Below are positions 1 to 9,156 of a DNA stretch of 64,000 nucleotides, piece by piece. This stretch comes from Candidatus Competibacteraceae bacterium (GTDB taxonomy: Bacteria > Pseudomonadota > Gammaproteobacteria > Competibacterales > Competibacteraceae), in the NCBI GenBank assembly GCA_016712625.1, contig JADJQQ010000029.1, forward strand, positions 1 through 64,000. The letters run 5' to 3'. The notes beneath the pieces were generated by a model that saw only the letters and a list, made by a program, of their open reading frames with translations, made no database searches and was not told the DNA's origin. Both the position numbers and the translations under genes were made by a program. Position 1 is the stretch's first letter; each line of letters starts with the position of its first letter.

Positions 1-23
1 GTAACCCACCGAGGAGAAACGCG

Positions 24-264
24 ATGAAAAGCAAAGCCACCTTCTATCACGCTGGCTGCCCGGTTTGTGTCCAGGCCCGAACAACAAGTCGCCGGGGCGC
101 TCGATCCTGCCAACGCTTCGAATGGAGATCGTGCATCGGGGACAAGACCGCAAGCGGATCGCGAAGCGGAAGCCAGCGGGGTTTCAAATCGGTACCCGCC
201 CTGGTATGGGGGCGCTCCTTTCATATCAATTTTGGAGCCGGCATCGAGGCGCTCAATGAAATGG
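24..264 (+). pseudogene. thioredoxin/glutaredoxin-like protein, multiply frameshifted
   Basis: Pieces of one thioredoxin-fold protein can be read in three different forward frames. The start frame gives MKSKATFYHAGCPVC, with a CPVC redox motif after a beta strand. A second frame continues EQQVAGALDPAN, a third gives EIVHRGQDRKRIA, and the first frame returns with KSVPALVWG, which has the cis-proline (VP) typical of the fold, and HINFGAGIEAL. An intact version would be about 80 residues. A ribosome binding site (gaggag) precedes the ATG. At least four indels in 240 bases mean no functional product as written. This is either decay or local sequence error, since the next two genes are broken in the same way. 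The family call rests on motif order only. Confidence 0.5.
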
Positions 265-359
265 CCCCGTCGGCGGGGCTTTCTGAGAAGGCTTGCGCCG
301 AAACGCCCCAAATCCCGGTCGGCGGGGACCGGTCAGGGCTAACCGCGCATATCGCGGCG

Positions 360-1832
360 TCAACCGGTTGCTGGTCGGCGGCCGGAATTTCCCACTGCCA
401 GATACAGCGATCCGCTGCCGCGCTTAACGGCAAGAGGCACCCGTTTGCCGCGCGGCAGCTCGCACCAACGCCCCGCAGGTGCGCGGCATCCTTGATTTTC
501 TGATTGTTGAGGCTCAGTAAATGTCACCGGGCCGCACGCCGGCCTCGCGGCCACGCCTGGCCCCACCTGCTGGATGAGTACGCCGCCGGCCGCGCGTGGC
601 CGTGTTCGCCGGGCGGCGCATCCGCTCACGGCGATATCCAAACGCGGCGAACCGTCGTCGGGCGCGGCGCTCAGCGCCAGTTCCGGCTGGTCTTTGTCGG
701 GCAACCGTCCGAGAGCGACCGTGATATCCTGTTGCTTACCGTTACGGATCACGGTCAAGACCCGTTCCGAACCCGGTTTGGGTGGAAACCCACCAGGGGC
801 GGCAAATCGGCACTGTCGATGTTGGGTTTGCCAGCGTAGGTCGGCTGATCACATCGCCAGCTTTCGATGCCCTTGGCGGCGGGCTGCCGCCACCCACCTC
901 CGCCACCAACGCGCCGTTTGGCCGCGCCAGATTGAACGAGCGCGCCAAATCCTGCGTCACTTCCTGCAAGGGTGACGCCGATCCAGCCACGAGTTACCCG
1001 CCCGTCGGCCTTAAGCTGGGCCACCACCTCCATCGCCACATCGACCGGAATGGCAAAGGACAGGCCCATGTCGCCGCCGCCGCGGCTGAAAATTTTGGGA
1101 ATTGATACCGACCACCTTGCCGTTCAGATCGAACAACGGCCCACCGGAATTACCGGGATTGATCGGCCATCGGTCTGAATAAACCCGGGAGCGTATCGTT
1201 AGGCAAGATCGGCCCAGGCGCTGACGATACCCTTGGTCGCGGTGCGTTCCAGTCCGAACGGCGCGCCGATGGCGAACACCCATTGGCCGACCTTGGGTCG
1301 TCAGCGTCCCCGATGGCCACGGTTGGCAGCTCTTGGCGTCGATCTTCAACAGCGCGATGTCGGATTGGGCGTCACTGCCGATCACCTGGCCGGAAATTCG
1401 CGCTTGTCGTTCAATTTGACGGTGATTTTATCCGCCCCATCCACGACATGGCGGTTGGTGATGATAACCATCAGCGGATACGATGAATCCGGAACCCAGG
1501 CTCTGCAATGTCCTTCTTTACCGTCGCCCGGCATGGGCGGCGTGGGAAAATGTTTTGAACATTCGCCTAAGGGTTGTTTTCATCATCCGGGTTCGGCATC
1601 CCTGGTATGCCCTGCCAGACCACTGCCAAGCGCTTTTGCCGGTGACGCTGACATTCCACCACGGCCGCCGCGTTCTGCTGGACCAGCGCTAAAATCCAGG
1701 AACCGCCATCTCCACCGGCGCGCAACGGCGTCGAACGCCAGCGCTGGCGATAAATACCGGTCGCCAGAACGCCGCCGCTCTGACCAAGGCCACGGCGACT
1801 ACGATATTTTTAAACTTGCCAGGAAACTGCAT
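360..1832 (-). pseudogene. HtrA/DegP-family periplasmic serine protease, frameshifted
   Basis: A Do-type serine protease is recognisable on the minus strand but scattered over all three frames. The N-terminus (ATG at 1832, preceded by AGAGAGG) is MQFPGKFKNIVVAVAL, a signal anchor. Further on come a GSGFIVSADGY strand and NRHVVDGADKI (catalytic His, around 1450), SDIALLKID (Asp, around 1360), NPGNSGGPLF (catalytic Ser, around 1120) and the LSFAIPVDVAMEV segment that leads into PDZ1. PDZ1 and PDZ2 remnants include TVIRNGKQQDITVALGRLP and GGVLIQQVGPG. An intact copy would be about 470 residues, in keeping with MucD/DegP. The triad is conserved in sequence, yet several indels separate the pieces. 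As written it cannot make a protease. The order of motifs makes the family assignment secure. Confidence 0.8.
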
Positions 1833-2124
1833 GATCACTACCTCTCTCGCAATGGGGATTTTTACTGGCGCCACAACTGATCGGCCTTCATTGCGCCGAG
1901 TATGAGCGGCCAGCTTAAGGGAATCTTAAGGCTTCGGTGACTTTAAGATCTGTTTGGCCTTTGTTCGGAATGCATAGTGAGCGCTTGTTACCGAGGGCTC
2001 GATATTTTTCAAAAGGATTGAACCCTAACCAAGCGTGGTGAAAAACATAGATTGAGAACTCTTTTCCACGAGCGGTAGGACATCCCTACCCGCACCCCCG
2101 CACCCGAATTGATGGAGATAAACC

Positions 2125-3184
2125 ATGGCGCACTTCCAAGTAATTGATGACCAATGGTTGCTAAAGAACAAGCCTTGGCTCTTCCCGAAAGGCGCCCGAC
2201 TCTTTGTTGAGGGCGATGCGGGCGTCGAGAAAATCCATATTCACACCGGTCAAACGGGATTCGCCTGGAGTTGGCGGGTCGTCCCCAAAACGGTCAGAGT
2301 GCGTTCAACCGAAGACAAAAATCACGGTATCCGGCCCCTGACGGCCAACAGCGATTTACGCTAAAAAAGGAGAGTGCCGGGGACCTCGATTCTTGAGGGC
2401 CTCGATGCGACTGGCAGCCTCACCACCTCAAGGCTGATCGTGGTCGGCGGTGATGTTGTAAAACACCTGACATGGAGGTCGATCTGATTGCCGATATTCT
2501 TCAAGGTTCCGATGCCGCGCGAATTCACGCGCTCCATCGCTTCCTGAACGACAATCATGACAATATCTTCAATGAGAATTGGCAAGCGATCATCGACAAA
2601 CGGGGGGAACGGGCTTGCGGTACGGTGGCCAAGGACGGTGGCCAGGCCCTGTGGGGTGTCGAGGCGGACGCCCCAGCTGGCAGACCTACCATATTCCCAT
2701 TTCCAGTCCCCAAACCGAACCCAGGCCAACCACTCCGGGCCACGGTGACCGATCGTAAGGCGGTGAAATTCAAAGAGGCGCCCGTCCTGCGCGGCGCATT
2801 AGCCATTGCGGGATGGCTGCAAAAAAAAAGGAAACCCGTCGTGATTGGCGTGCTTTATGGCCCAAGCACCGCGCGCCCCATGCTCTTCACTAACCGCTAT
2901 GGCCAAATCGAGCGGCCTGGATTGTCCGGGCATACGGTTTTAGTGGTGGTTGCGATAAAGCTAAAGAAAATTTTCTTTATATCGATCCCTGGCATGGCGG
3001 ATCGCGCTCGACTTATCAAGGCGGAATTCGGAGCGATCCATTCACAAAATCTTGCTCGCTGGGGATCCTCAGCCTCAACCGGAGCGACCTGGTTCGGGGT
3101 CCAATACTGCGGCAGACGACCTTGACAGAGGGATCGTTTAGCACCGCTGAAGGTACTTTCCTTGAAGCCATCAGTGGGCCATGA
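2125..3184 (+). pseudogene. C39/papain-like cysteine peptidase relic
   Basis: The first open segment (2125-2364) begins MAHFQVIDDQWLLKNKPWLF after a GGAGATAAACC ribosome binding site and is rich in aromatic residues. A second (2472-3125) has RPVVIGVLYGP-like sequence and GQIERPGLSGHTVLVV. A one-base shift near 2945 restores VLVVGCDKAKENFLYIDPWHGG, which resembles the His/Asn half of C39/AvrRpt2-like peptidases (H-x-V-L-V-V-G then Y-I-D-P-W), and then runs to a stop at 3182. The active-site Cys is not evident. Segments 1 and 2 may belong to one broken gene, but I cannot prove that. Function is inferred from the C-terminal motif only. Confidence 0.35.
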
Positions 3185-3298
3185 GCGATCACACAATCGA
3201 AAGCCGAGTCAAGCATGCCGCACGCGCCTTAATGAACGCGGGGGATGCCGCGAGCTGAAAAACAGCCACGGCCGCGCGCTAGCCGCCGTCGCCTGAAT

Positions 3299-3739
3299 TT
3301 AATCCGGATCATCCGTCGTGACAATATAGACGTTATCCACCTCATTGATATGAAAATGCCGAGGTCCGTCGGCAACCGGCAAATCGCTCTCTTGCAGCGC
3401 GGACTGGCCCAGCAGATAGGCGCGCAGCGCCGGATCATTGAAGGTGATATGGTCGTCCTCCAGCCACGCCCGCACCTTTGGGTCCTGGGGCTGGAAAATG
3501 TGAGCCTCTCGCTGACCTCTTTTCAAAACCGCGTAAATCGGCGGATCGCCGAACTCCATTAACTTGCGATAACCCATATCTTCATACATCCGCACTGCCT
3601 CCCTAACGTCTGACAACACGCTCCCATCGCCCTCGTAAGACGGCCCACGGTCGAACCAGTGGCCTTTTTCCATCAGATAGCGACGGACCGCCTTGAGTGC
3701 GGCGTTGAAGCTGCTAGGCTGTTGGCTTGCTTCATTCAT
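3299..3739 (-). CDS. hypothetical protein (146 aa)
   Basis: Not recognised. The start chosen is the ATG at 3739 because GAGGG lies seven bases upstream; an in-frame ATG nine codons earlier has no such site. The protein is soluble-looking, with no signal peptide or membrane segment, begins MNEASQQPSSFNAALK and ends in an acidic tail (VDNVYIVTTDDPD). The middle has a PPIYAVLKRGQREAHIF stretch and a helix-rich N-terminal half (AVRRYLMEKGHWF, SDVREAVRMYEDMGYRKLMEFGD). It is divergent from the cell-wall hydrolase gene, with only 21 bases between the start codons, so the two promoters must overlap the neighbouring coding sequence. Confidence 0.6.
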   Translation of the reverse strand: MNEASQQPSSFNAALKAVRRYLMEKGHWFDRGPSYEGDGSVLSDVREAVRMYEDMGYRKLMEFGDPPIYAVLKRGQREAHIFQPQDPKVRAWLEDDHITFNDPALRAYLLGQSALQESDLPVADGPRHFHINEVDNVYIVTTDDPD

Positions 3740-3760
3740 CAGAGTTCCCTCGTGCATCGA

Positions 3761-4432
3761 ATGCAAAAAAACAACACCACCCAGCGGCAGATCGCCGCCT
3801 TACTGCTCCTCTTGGTCAACAGCCCCGCTCTGTCACGGACGGCAGCGGATCAACCGTTACCACCGTGCCTCGATGTCGGCTCGCAACAAACGATCCAATC
3901 TGCTCTGCTCAAAACCGAGCCGGCTCCGATAGAGCTGTTGGCTCGTTTGGTTCACGCCGAAGCGCGTTCGACCGGCTTTGCCGAAGACGCTCGCGTGTAC
4001 CAAGCCATCGCCTGGGGCGTGATGAATCGAGTCCGTTTGGGCGACGCTTCGAGCGCGATGCGCCGCTACTACGGCAGCGGCCTTGGCGGGGTGATTTTCC
4101 GTAAAGGGCAGTTCAACCCAGCCGTATCGGTTCGTTCGCCATTTTCGCGGGATTTTCTGTGTCCACGCAACGCCGCGCATTGGCAATTAGCGGTGGACGC
4201 CGCCCAAATCGCGTTGCGAGGCCAGGACAATCCTTTGATTCAAACCCCCTGGGAACGCGCTCATGGTTTGTCCTTGGTGGTGAATTTTTATTATCCCCGT
4301 TCCTCGCAAGCGCGCGGCCCCTTCGCGCCTTGGGAAAATAGCGGGCAATTACGGTTCATTGGCGAAACGTTACTCCCCGCCGAGCGCATCCGGCTGTATC
4401 GCCTCACCACCCCTCCAGCGATCAGTCGATAA
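3761..4432 (+). CDS. SleB-type cell wall hydrolase (Hydrolase_2), exported
   Basis: A 223-residue protein with an N-terminal signal peptide (MQKNNTTQRQIAALLLLLVNSPALSRTAA). The core is the SleB/hydrolase_2 signature: IELLARLVHAEARSTGFAEDARVYQAIAWGVMNRVRLG, where the Glu in HAEAR is the expected catalytic acid of this lytic-transglycosylase-like fold. Later pieces are GGVIFRKGQFNPAV and a C-terminal LSLVVNFYYPRSS. Homologues cut peptidoglycan glycan strands in the periplasm. The start at 3761 is preferred over upstream in-frame ATGs because it yields a clean signal peptide. It stands alone, divergent from the preceding gene. The family call is good; the exact bond specificity is not deducible. 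Confidence 0.75.
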   Translation: MQKNNTTQRQIAALLLLLVNSPALSRTAADQPLPPCLDVGSQQTIQSALLKTEPAPIELLARLVHAEARSTGFAEDARVYQAIAWGVMNRVRLGDASSAMRRYYGSGLGGVIFRKGQFNPAVSVRSPFSRDFLCPRNAAHWQLAVDAAQIALRGQDNPLIQTPWERAHGLSLVVNFYYPRSSQARGPFAPWENSGQLRFIGETLLPAERIRLYRLTTPPAISR

Positions 4433-4662
4433 AGGCATTGCCCCACCATCCACGCGCCCGGCAAAGCCCTAATTTTCAAATCCTACCGCAAAATTTAGTC
4501 TATCGCGGCTGGTGACGGTTGAAACTGGAAGCTGACGCAATAACCGACTACTAAACTATGAATATTGGGTGTTGAATGCAGACACTCTGAACCTTTGCCA
4601 CCCTGACCGGGAATACCTTGTGAGCGGATGCGTATTTTTAGCATCCGTGGAGAAAGCAGCCG

Positions 4663-5325
4663 ATGAATTTGCAACCTGCGTCGCGGCCAAGTTCTGCCGC
4701 GAGGGCTGACACCGCGGTCAATGCTGACCTGGACTTGATTCGCGCGGTGGCGCGTCAGGACCGCCGCGCTTTCAAACAGCTTTACGACCGTCATGCGCCC
4801 CGCATCGGCAGCTATCTACTCAAACTGCTAAAACGACCGGAGTTGGTGGATGAGGCTGTGAACGATACCATGTTGGCGGTCTGGCAAAGCGCCGACCGTT
4901 TCGACCCCACCGCCGGACAACTGACGACCTGGTTGTTCGGCATCGCTCATCACAAGGGATTGAAGGTGTTGCGGCGAGTCGGGCGATTTCGCGCCGAGCG
5001 GTCGCTTGACACCTTGCCGCCCGCCGCGTGGGACGATGCCGAGGAGCGGGAGGAGACACCGCAAGCCGCCGCTCCCAACAACCCGGAACAAACCGTAATG
5101 GGCTGGGAGCTAGGCGATGCGCTGCAATCGGCGCTGGAGCAGCTGTCGATGGAACATCGCAGCGTGATCGAGCTGACCTTCGGCGAGGAACGCTCTTACT
5201 CCGAAATCGCGGAAATTGTCGATTGCCCCGTCAACACGGTGAAAACTCGCATGTTCCACGCTCGCAAGAAGCTGGCTCAATTATTGATTCGGCGCGGCCA
5301 TCTCGACGCCGGGCCAGAGGAGTAA
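4663..5325 (+). CDS. ECF RNA polymerase sigma factor
   Basis: A 220-residue sigma-70 family ECF protein. Region 2 lies at about residues 25-100 (DRRAFKQLYDRHAPRIGSYLLKLL through QLTTWLFGIAHHKGLKVLRR), and region 4 at about 145-210 (EQLSMEHRSVIELTFGEERSYSEIAEIVDCPVNTVKTRMFHARKKL), with a classic helix-turn-helix. The linker is acidic and Pro/Ala-rich (EEREETPQAAAPNNPEQ). The next gene begins four bases downstream and encodes a zinc-finger anti-sigma factor, so the pair forms a sigma/anti-sigma module that presumably senses an envelope signal and drives its own operon together with the subtilase that follows. Confidence 0.92.
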   Translation: MNLQPASRPSSAARADTAVNADLDLIRAVARQDRRAFKQLYDRHAPRIGSYLLKLLKRPELVDEAVNDTMLAVWQSADRFDPTAGQLTTWLFGIAHHKGLKVLRRVGRFRAERSLDTLPPAAWDDAEEREETPQAAAPNNPEQTVMGWELGDALQSALEQLSMEHRSVIELTFGEERSYSEIAEIVDCPVNTVKTRMFHARKKLAQLLIRRGHLDAGPEE

Positions 5326-5329
5326 ATCC

Positions 5330-6031
5330 ATGCCGACGACCCTTGAGGACCATTCCGCGCCGAGCGCCCACGAACAGATCGTGGCGCTGCTGCCCTGGCG
5401 CGCTAACGGCACGCTGAGCCCAGCCGAAACCGCGCGGGTGGAACAACATCTGGCCGCCTGCCCGGATTGCCGCGCCGAGTTGGCGCAATGCCAGGCCTTG
5501 GCCGCCGCCGTTCAGGACAATACGGCAAGCTGGCAACCTGCCCCCGGTAGCTTCGAGCGCCTGATGGCGCAGATCAACCAACTGGAAGCGAAACCGGCGC
5601 CGGTCAAACCCCGCCCCCCTACGCTGTTCCAGCGTATCCAAGATTGGTTTGGCGCAACGCCAAATCCGATACGCTGGACTCTGGGGCTGGAAAGCCTGGC
5701 GGTGGCGGCGTTACTGTTTTTCGTGTTATTGCCGGGGCTACCGACCGCCACGAACTATGAAACCTTGTCAACGGGTCCCGCGCCCACCGTCGCAAGCGGC
5801 CATCGCTTGCGCCTCGTTTTTAGCGAATCGGCCACCATTGGCGAAATTCAACGACTATTACAGGATATCGACGGCCACATTATCGCCGGACCGACCGCGC
5901 TCGGCGTCTACACCGTGGCGCTGCCCGCCACGGGACAATCAGAACAAAGCCTTGCGAATACCCTGACCAGCCTGCGCGCCCGCAGCCAAGTACGGCTGGC
6001 CGAAGCAATCCCCGATGGAGGCGTCCCCTAA
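5330..6031 (+). CDS. membrane anti-sigma factor, zinc-finger (zf-HC2) with periplasmic prodomain-like tail
   Basis: A 233-residue protein. The cytoplasmic N-terminus carries a ZAS motif, HLAACPDC (His40, Cys44, Cys47), which binds zinc and clamps the cognate ECF factor. A single membrane segment sits near residues 122-142 (LESLAVAALLFFVLLPGL). The periplasmic part (about 155-233) reads LRLVFSESATIGEIQRLLQDIDGHIIAGP, then LGVYTVALPA and a final LRARSQVRLAEAIP. That pattern resembles the propeptide-like N-terminal domain of subtilases, including the one encoded next door. The stop codon overlaps the ATG of the protease gene by one base, implying translational coupling. The prodomain likeness is my reading of the pattern, not a database result. 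Confidence 0.85.
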   Translation: MPTTLEDHSAPSAHEQIVALLPWRANGTLSPAETARVEQHLAACPDCRAELAQCQALAAAVQDNTASWQPAPGSFERLMAQINQLEAKPAPVKPRPPTLFQRIQDWFGATPNPIRWTLGLESLAVAALLFFVLLPGLPTATNYETLSTGPAPTVASGHRLRLVFSESATIGEIQRLLQDIDGHIIAGPTALGVYTVALPATGQSEQSLANTLTSLRARSQVRLAEAIPDGGVP

Positions 6032-7296
6032 TGCTGTCATTGCAACCGTTTTCTCTGGCTGGCCTGATTTCGCTTTTGGTCGTCGCCCTAAGCGGCTGCG
6101 CCAGCCCCCCCGACCCGGCCGACCAAGGCGCTGGCATCATCGACGAACCCGGCGTTCCCAAGCAGCTGCGGTCGCGGCAGATCATCGTGGCGCTGCCCGA
6201 CCGTCTGCGCGCCGAATGGCCGGCCATCGCCCGCGACCTACAGGCGCGGCACCAATTGCGACCGGTGGGCGACTTCCCGCTCACTTCCATCGGCGTGCAA
6301 TGTTTAGTTTATCAAGCGCCCAGCGATCAGCCGTTGGACACCGTGATCGCCAAGCTGAAAAGCGATCCGCGCGTTGAACTGGTGCAAGCCAACCAAAGCT
6401 TCGAAGGGTTGCAAGCCGCAAGCCGCGACCCGTACGCCGAGATGGCCTACGGGGCCAAGCTGCTCAAGGTGGATCGGGCCCACGCGCTCAGCACCGGCCA
6501 AGGCGTGGCGGTCGCGGTCATCGACACCGGCGCCGACACCGACCATCCGGATTTACGGGGCCGGATCGTTGAAACCTCCACTTTTGTTGAAGGGGGAGAA
6601 CCGTCGTTTCGAACGGACCGGCACGGCACCGCAATCGCCGGCATCATCGGCGCGCGCGCTGATGGCGCCGGTCTGGAGGGCATCGCGCCGGAAGCGCGCC
6701 TGAGCGTGCTGAAGGCATGCTGGTACCCAACCCCGACGGCGGCCAAGGCACGGTGCAGCAGCTGGACCTTGGCGAAAGCGGTCGATTACGCCATCAACCA
6801 TCACAGCAAGGTGATTAATCTCAGTCTGGGCGGCCAGGTCGATGATTTGCTGGCGCGCCTGCTGCAAGCGGCGGAGCGAAACGGCGCGGTGGTGGTGGTG
6901 GCCACCCTGGAAAACCCGGATAACCCCGGTTTCCCCGCTTCGTTGCAGACAGCGATTCCGGCCGTCGCCTGTGATATCGATGGCCGCGTCGCCCCGCGGC
7001 GTTGGCGCGACATTCCCTTTGCGGCGGCCGCGCCGGGGATCGATGTAGTCGCGCCGACGCCGCGGACCGGCTACACCTTGTTGTCGGGTAGTTCACTGGC
7101 GGCCGCCCATATCACCGGCGTGGTGGCGCTGTTGTTGCAGCAAGCGCTCCAAGCGACGCCCGACCAGATCAGAACCGTGTTGCGGACTAGCGCCAAACCG
7201 GTTACCGGACCGAATCTCGCACTCACCTCGGCGGTCGGCCTGGTCGACGCCTGCGCGGCGCTGACCCGTCAGACGCCCCAGCTGCGTTGCCCTTGA
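6031..7296 (+). CDS. subtilisin-like (S8) serine protease, lipoprotein
   Basis: A 421-residue S8 peptidase. The N-terminus has a lipoprotein signal with lipobox LSGC (residues 20-23 approx.), so it is probably membrane-anchored. A propeptide-like region (about 50-130, ending DPRVELVQANQSFEG) precedes the catalytic domain. The triad is visible: AVIDTGADTDHPDL (Asp, about 165), RHGTAIAGIIGA (His, about 197) and GSSLAAAHITGVVALLL (Ser, about 353). The usual GTS-M-A-x-P block is GSSLAAAH here, with Pro replaced by His, a known type of variation. It is the third gene of the ECF/anti-sigma operon, so it is likely made on demand and may act on the anti-sigma factor or on envelope targets. Confidence 0.88.
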   Translation: MLSLQPFSLAGLISLLVVALSGCASPPDPADQGAGIIDEPGVPKQLRSRQIIVALPDRLRAEWPAIARDLQARHQLRPVGDFPLTSIGVQCLVYQAPSDQPLDTVIAKLKSDPRVELVQANQSFEGLQAASRDPYAEMAYGAKLLKVDRAHALSTGQGVAVAVIDTGADTDHPDLRGRIVETSTFVEGGEPSFRTDRHGTAIAGIIGARADGAGLEGIAPEARLSVLKACWYPTPTAAKARCSSWTLAKAVDYAINHHSKVINLSLGGQVDDLLARLLQAAERNGAVVVVATLENPDNPGFPASLQTAIPAVACDIDGRVAPRRWRDIPFAAAAPGIDVVAPTPRTGYTLLSGSSLAAAHITGVVALLLQQALQATPDQIRTVLRTSAKPVTGPNLALTSAVGLVDACAALTRQTPQLRCP

Positions 7297-7343
7297 GACT
7301 GGAGCCTCGCGGGGCGCGCCCTACCGCCCCGCCGGTTTCGCTG

Positions 7344-8747
7344 TCAATGTTCCCGCAACGCCCGGCGCAGGGTTGCGGCGACCGGTTCCAGCAGATAATC
7401 CAGCACGGTGCGTTCTTCGGTCTTGATAAACAATTCCGCGTGCATGCCAGCCTGAAGGCGCACTCCCGCGCCAGCCGCGGCCAGCGAGGCCCCATCCACC
7501 GCCACCTGAGCGATGTAATGCGGCGCGCCCGTGCGCGGATCGCTCAGTTGATCGGCGGAAATATAGCGCACCGCGCCGTGCAACAGCGGGGTGGTGCGGG
7601 TTGGATAGGCGGTCAGGCGAATGTCCACAGCCTGCTCCAACCGGAGGTCGTCCACATCGTCCAGCCCGACCCGCGCTTCGACCAGCAAGGGTTCGGAATC
7701 CGGCACCAGATCCATCAGGCGCTCGCCCGGCTTGACCACCCCACCCACGGTAAAGACTTGCAAATCGACCACCTGGCCCGCGCTGGGGGCGACAATGGCT
7801 TGCCGGTGCACGGCATCGCGCGAAGGCCGCTGTTTTTCCTCCAGATCGGCCAGCAGCGCCTTGGCGGTCGTCAACTCGTCGGCGGCCGCTTGCAGGTACT
7901 GATTGCGCGCCGCCGCGGCGCGGGCGCGCACTTCTTCCATCCGCTGCCGCGACCGGGCGATGGCGCCGGCCAATTCGGCCTGGCGCGCCACCCGTTCCTG
8001 TTGGCCGCGCTTTAAAGCTAAGACATGGACTTTGCTGACCACCTGCCGCCGCTCGCCGGCTTCATTGGCCCCGACTTCTTCCGCCAGCAGCCGGCTCGCT
8101 TCCTTTTCCGCGCTCAACTGGGCTTGAAGGCTATTCTGTTCCCGTTCCATTTCCGCGGATTGGTCTTCAAAAGACTTGAGCTGGCGTTCCAGCGCGGTGC
8201 GCTTGGTTTGAAACAGCGTGGTCTCGGTCCGAAGCAGTTCGGCGATTTTGGGGTTGTCGGCGCGGGCGCGCAGCCGCTCCGGAAACTCAAGCTCCCGCCG
8301 AAACTCACGTTCGGCCTGCAAGCGGGCCACCTTGGCCGCGGTGGCGTCCCATTGCCCCGCCAGCAGATCCAGATTGGCCGCCGCCCGCTCGTCCTCCAGC
8401 ACCACCAGCGTTTGGCCCACCGTCACCCGGTCGCCGTTGCGCACTCGAATTTCCTTGACGATTCCGCCTTCCAGATGCTGGACGCTTTTGCGGTTGTCAG
8501 CGACTTTCACCACGCCGGAGGCGACTACCGCACCGGCCAACGGGGCAAGGGCGATCAGCGCGCCGCCGCCGCCAAAAGTGAGTCCGATCACCAGCAACCC
8601 CAAGCGGATCATGTTCCGTCCGTCATCCAGCAGCGGCGAGGACCGCGCCGTCGCTGGCATCGTCCGCGCCATCGCGACGGTAGATTTGGGTTGCAGCGCG
8701 CTGTTCAGGCGCTTGCTTTCAAGTTGCACGATGCCGTGGTCGTTCAT
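7344..8747 (-). CDS. HlyD/PrtE-family type I secretion membrane fusion protein
   Basis: A 467-residue inner-membrane adaptor. It has a cytoplasmic N-terminus, one membrane segment (about residues 45-70, MIRLGLLVIGLTFGGGGALIALAPLAG) and a biotinyl-lipoyl-like half site, GGIVKEIRVRNGDRVTVGQTLVVLED. A long coiled-coil hairpin (about 115-290) and a C-terminal beta domain (VVDLQVFTVGGVVKPGERLMDLVPDS) follow. Such proteins bridge an ABC exporter and a TolC-type outer membrane channel. The matching ABC protein and RTX substrate lie 14-18 kb away (22786-26076), not adjacent, and no TolC gene is in the window. It converges with the subtilase operon. Confidence 0.9.
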   Translation of the reverse strand: MNDHGIVQLESKRLNSALQPKSTVAMARTMPATARSSPLLDDGRNMIRLGLLVIGLTFGGGGALIALAPLAGAVVASGVVKVADNRKSVQHLEGGIVKEIRVRNGDRVTVGQTLVVLEDERAAANLDLLAGQWDATAAKVARLQAEREFRRELEFPERLRARADNPKIAELLRTETTLFQTKRTALERQLKSFEDQSAEMEREQNSLQAQLSAEKEASRLLAEEVGANEAGERRQVVSKVHVLALKRGQQERVARQAELAGAIARSRQRMEEVRARAAAARNQYLQAAADELTTAKALLADLEEKQRPSRDAVHRQAIVAPSAGQVVDLQVFTVGGVVKPGERLMDLVPDSEPLLVEARVGLDDVDDLRLEQAVDIRLTAYPTRTTPLLHGAVRYISADQLSDPRTGAPHYIAQVAVDGASLAAAGAGVRLQAGMHAELFIKTEERTVLDYLLEPVAATLRRALREH

Positions 8748-9156
8748 GGCGGGTTTCCCGTGATGGATAATCTATCGGTAATTCCCGCCAGATCAGCCAA
8801 GGGTTCAACGTGCTGGGCCAAACACGGGCATTATTCCCGCCACACTTCGAGTACCGACGCTTTGCTACTGCACAGCCGCATCCTGCCTTCCGCCAGCCGC
8901 CGTGGCGGTTTGACTGGATCGACGGTCACACCCAGGCAACTGGGTTTGGGAATCCGTCGAGCTATGCGGGCAAATTACAGGATCAATCGAAATGCGTTTA
9001 AGCTCTGTATCGCTGGTCAGTACCCACCGGACCGGCAAGCTGACGGGTGGTTGGATTCATCGCGGTTCTCCCATGCGCACGCATGGCCCAACTTTGGCAA
9101 CAGGATGATATCGCCCAACTCGCCTGTCCCATTCACGATCGAGTGATATTCACACC
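8748..9156. other. divergent intergenic region, 409 bp
   Basis: It separates the divergent type I secretion adaptor and sensor kinase genes. I see no convincing gene, RNA or repeat; it must hold promoters for both directions, but no clear -35/-10 or -24/-12 pair stands out. Confidence 0.5.

Noticed and set aside
8025..9146. A 373-codon plus-strand frame opposite the HlyD gene
   Set aside because: It lies antisense to a clear membrane fusion protein, is rich in Arg/Gln/Pro typical of shadows, and has no ribosome binding site.
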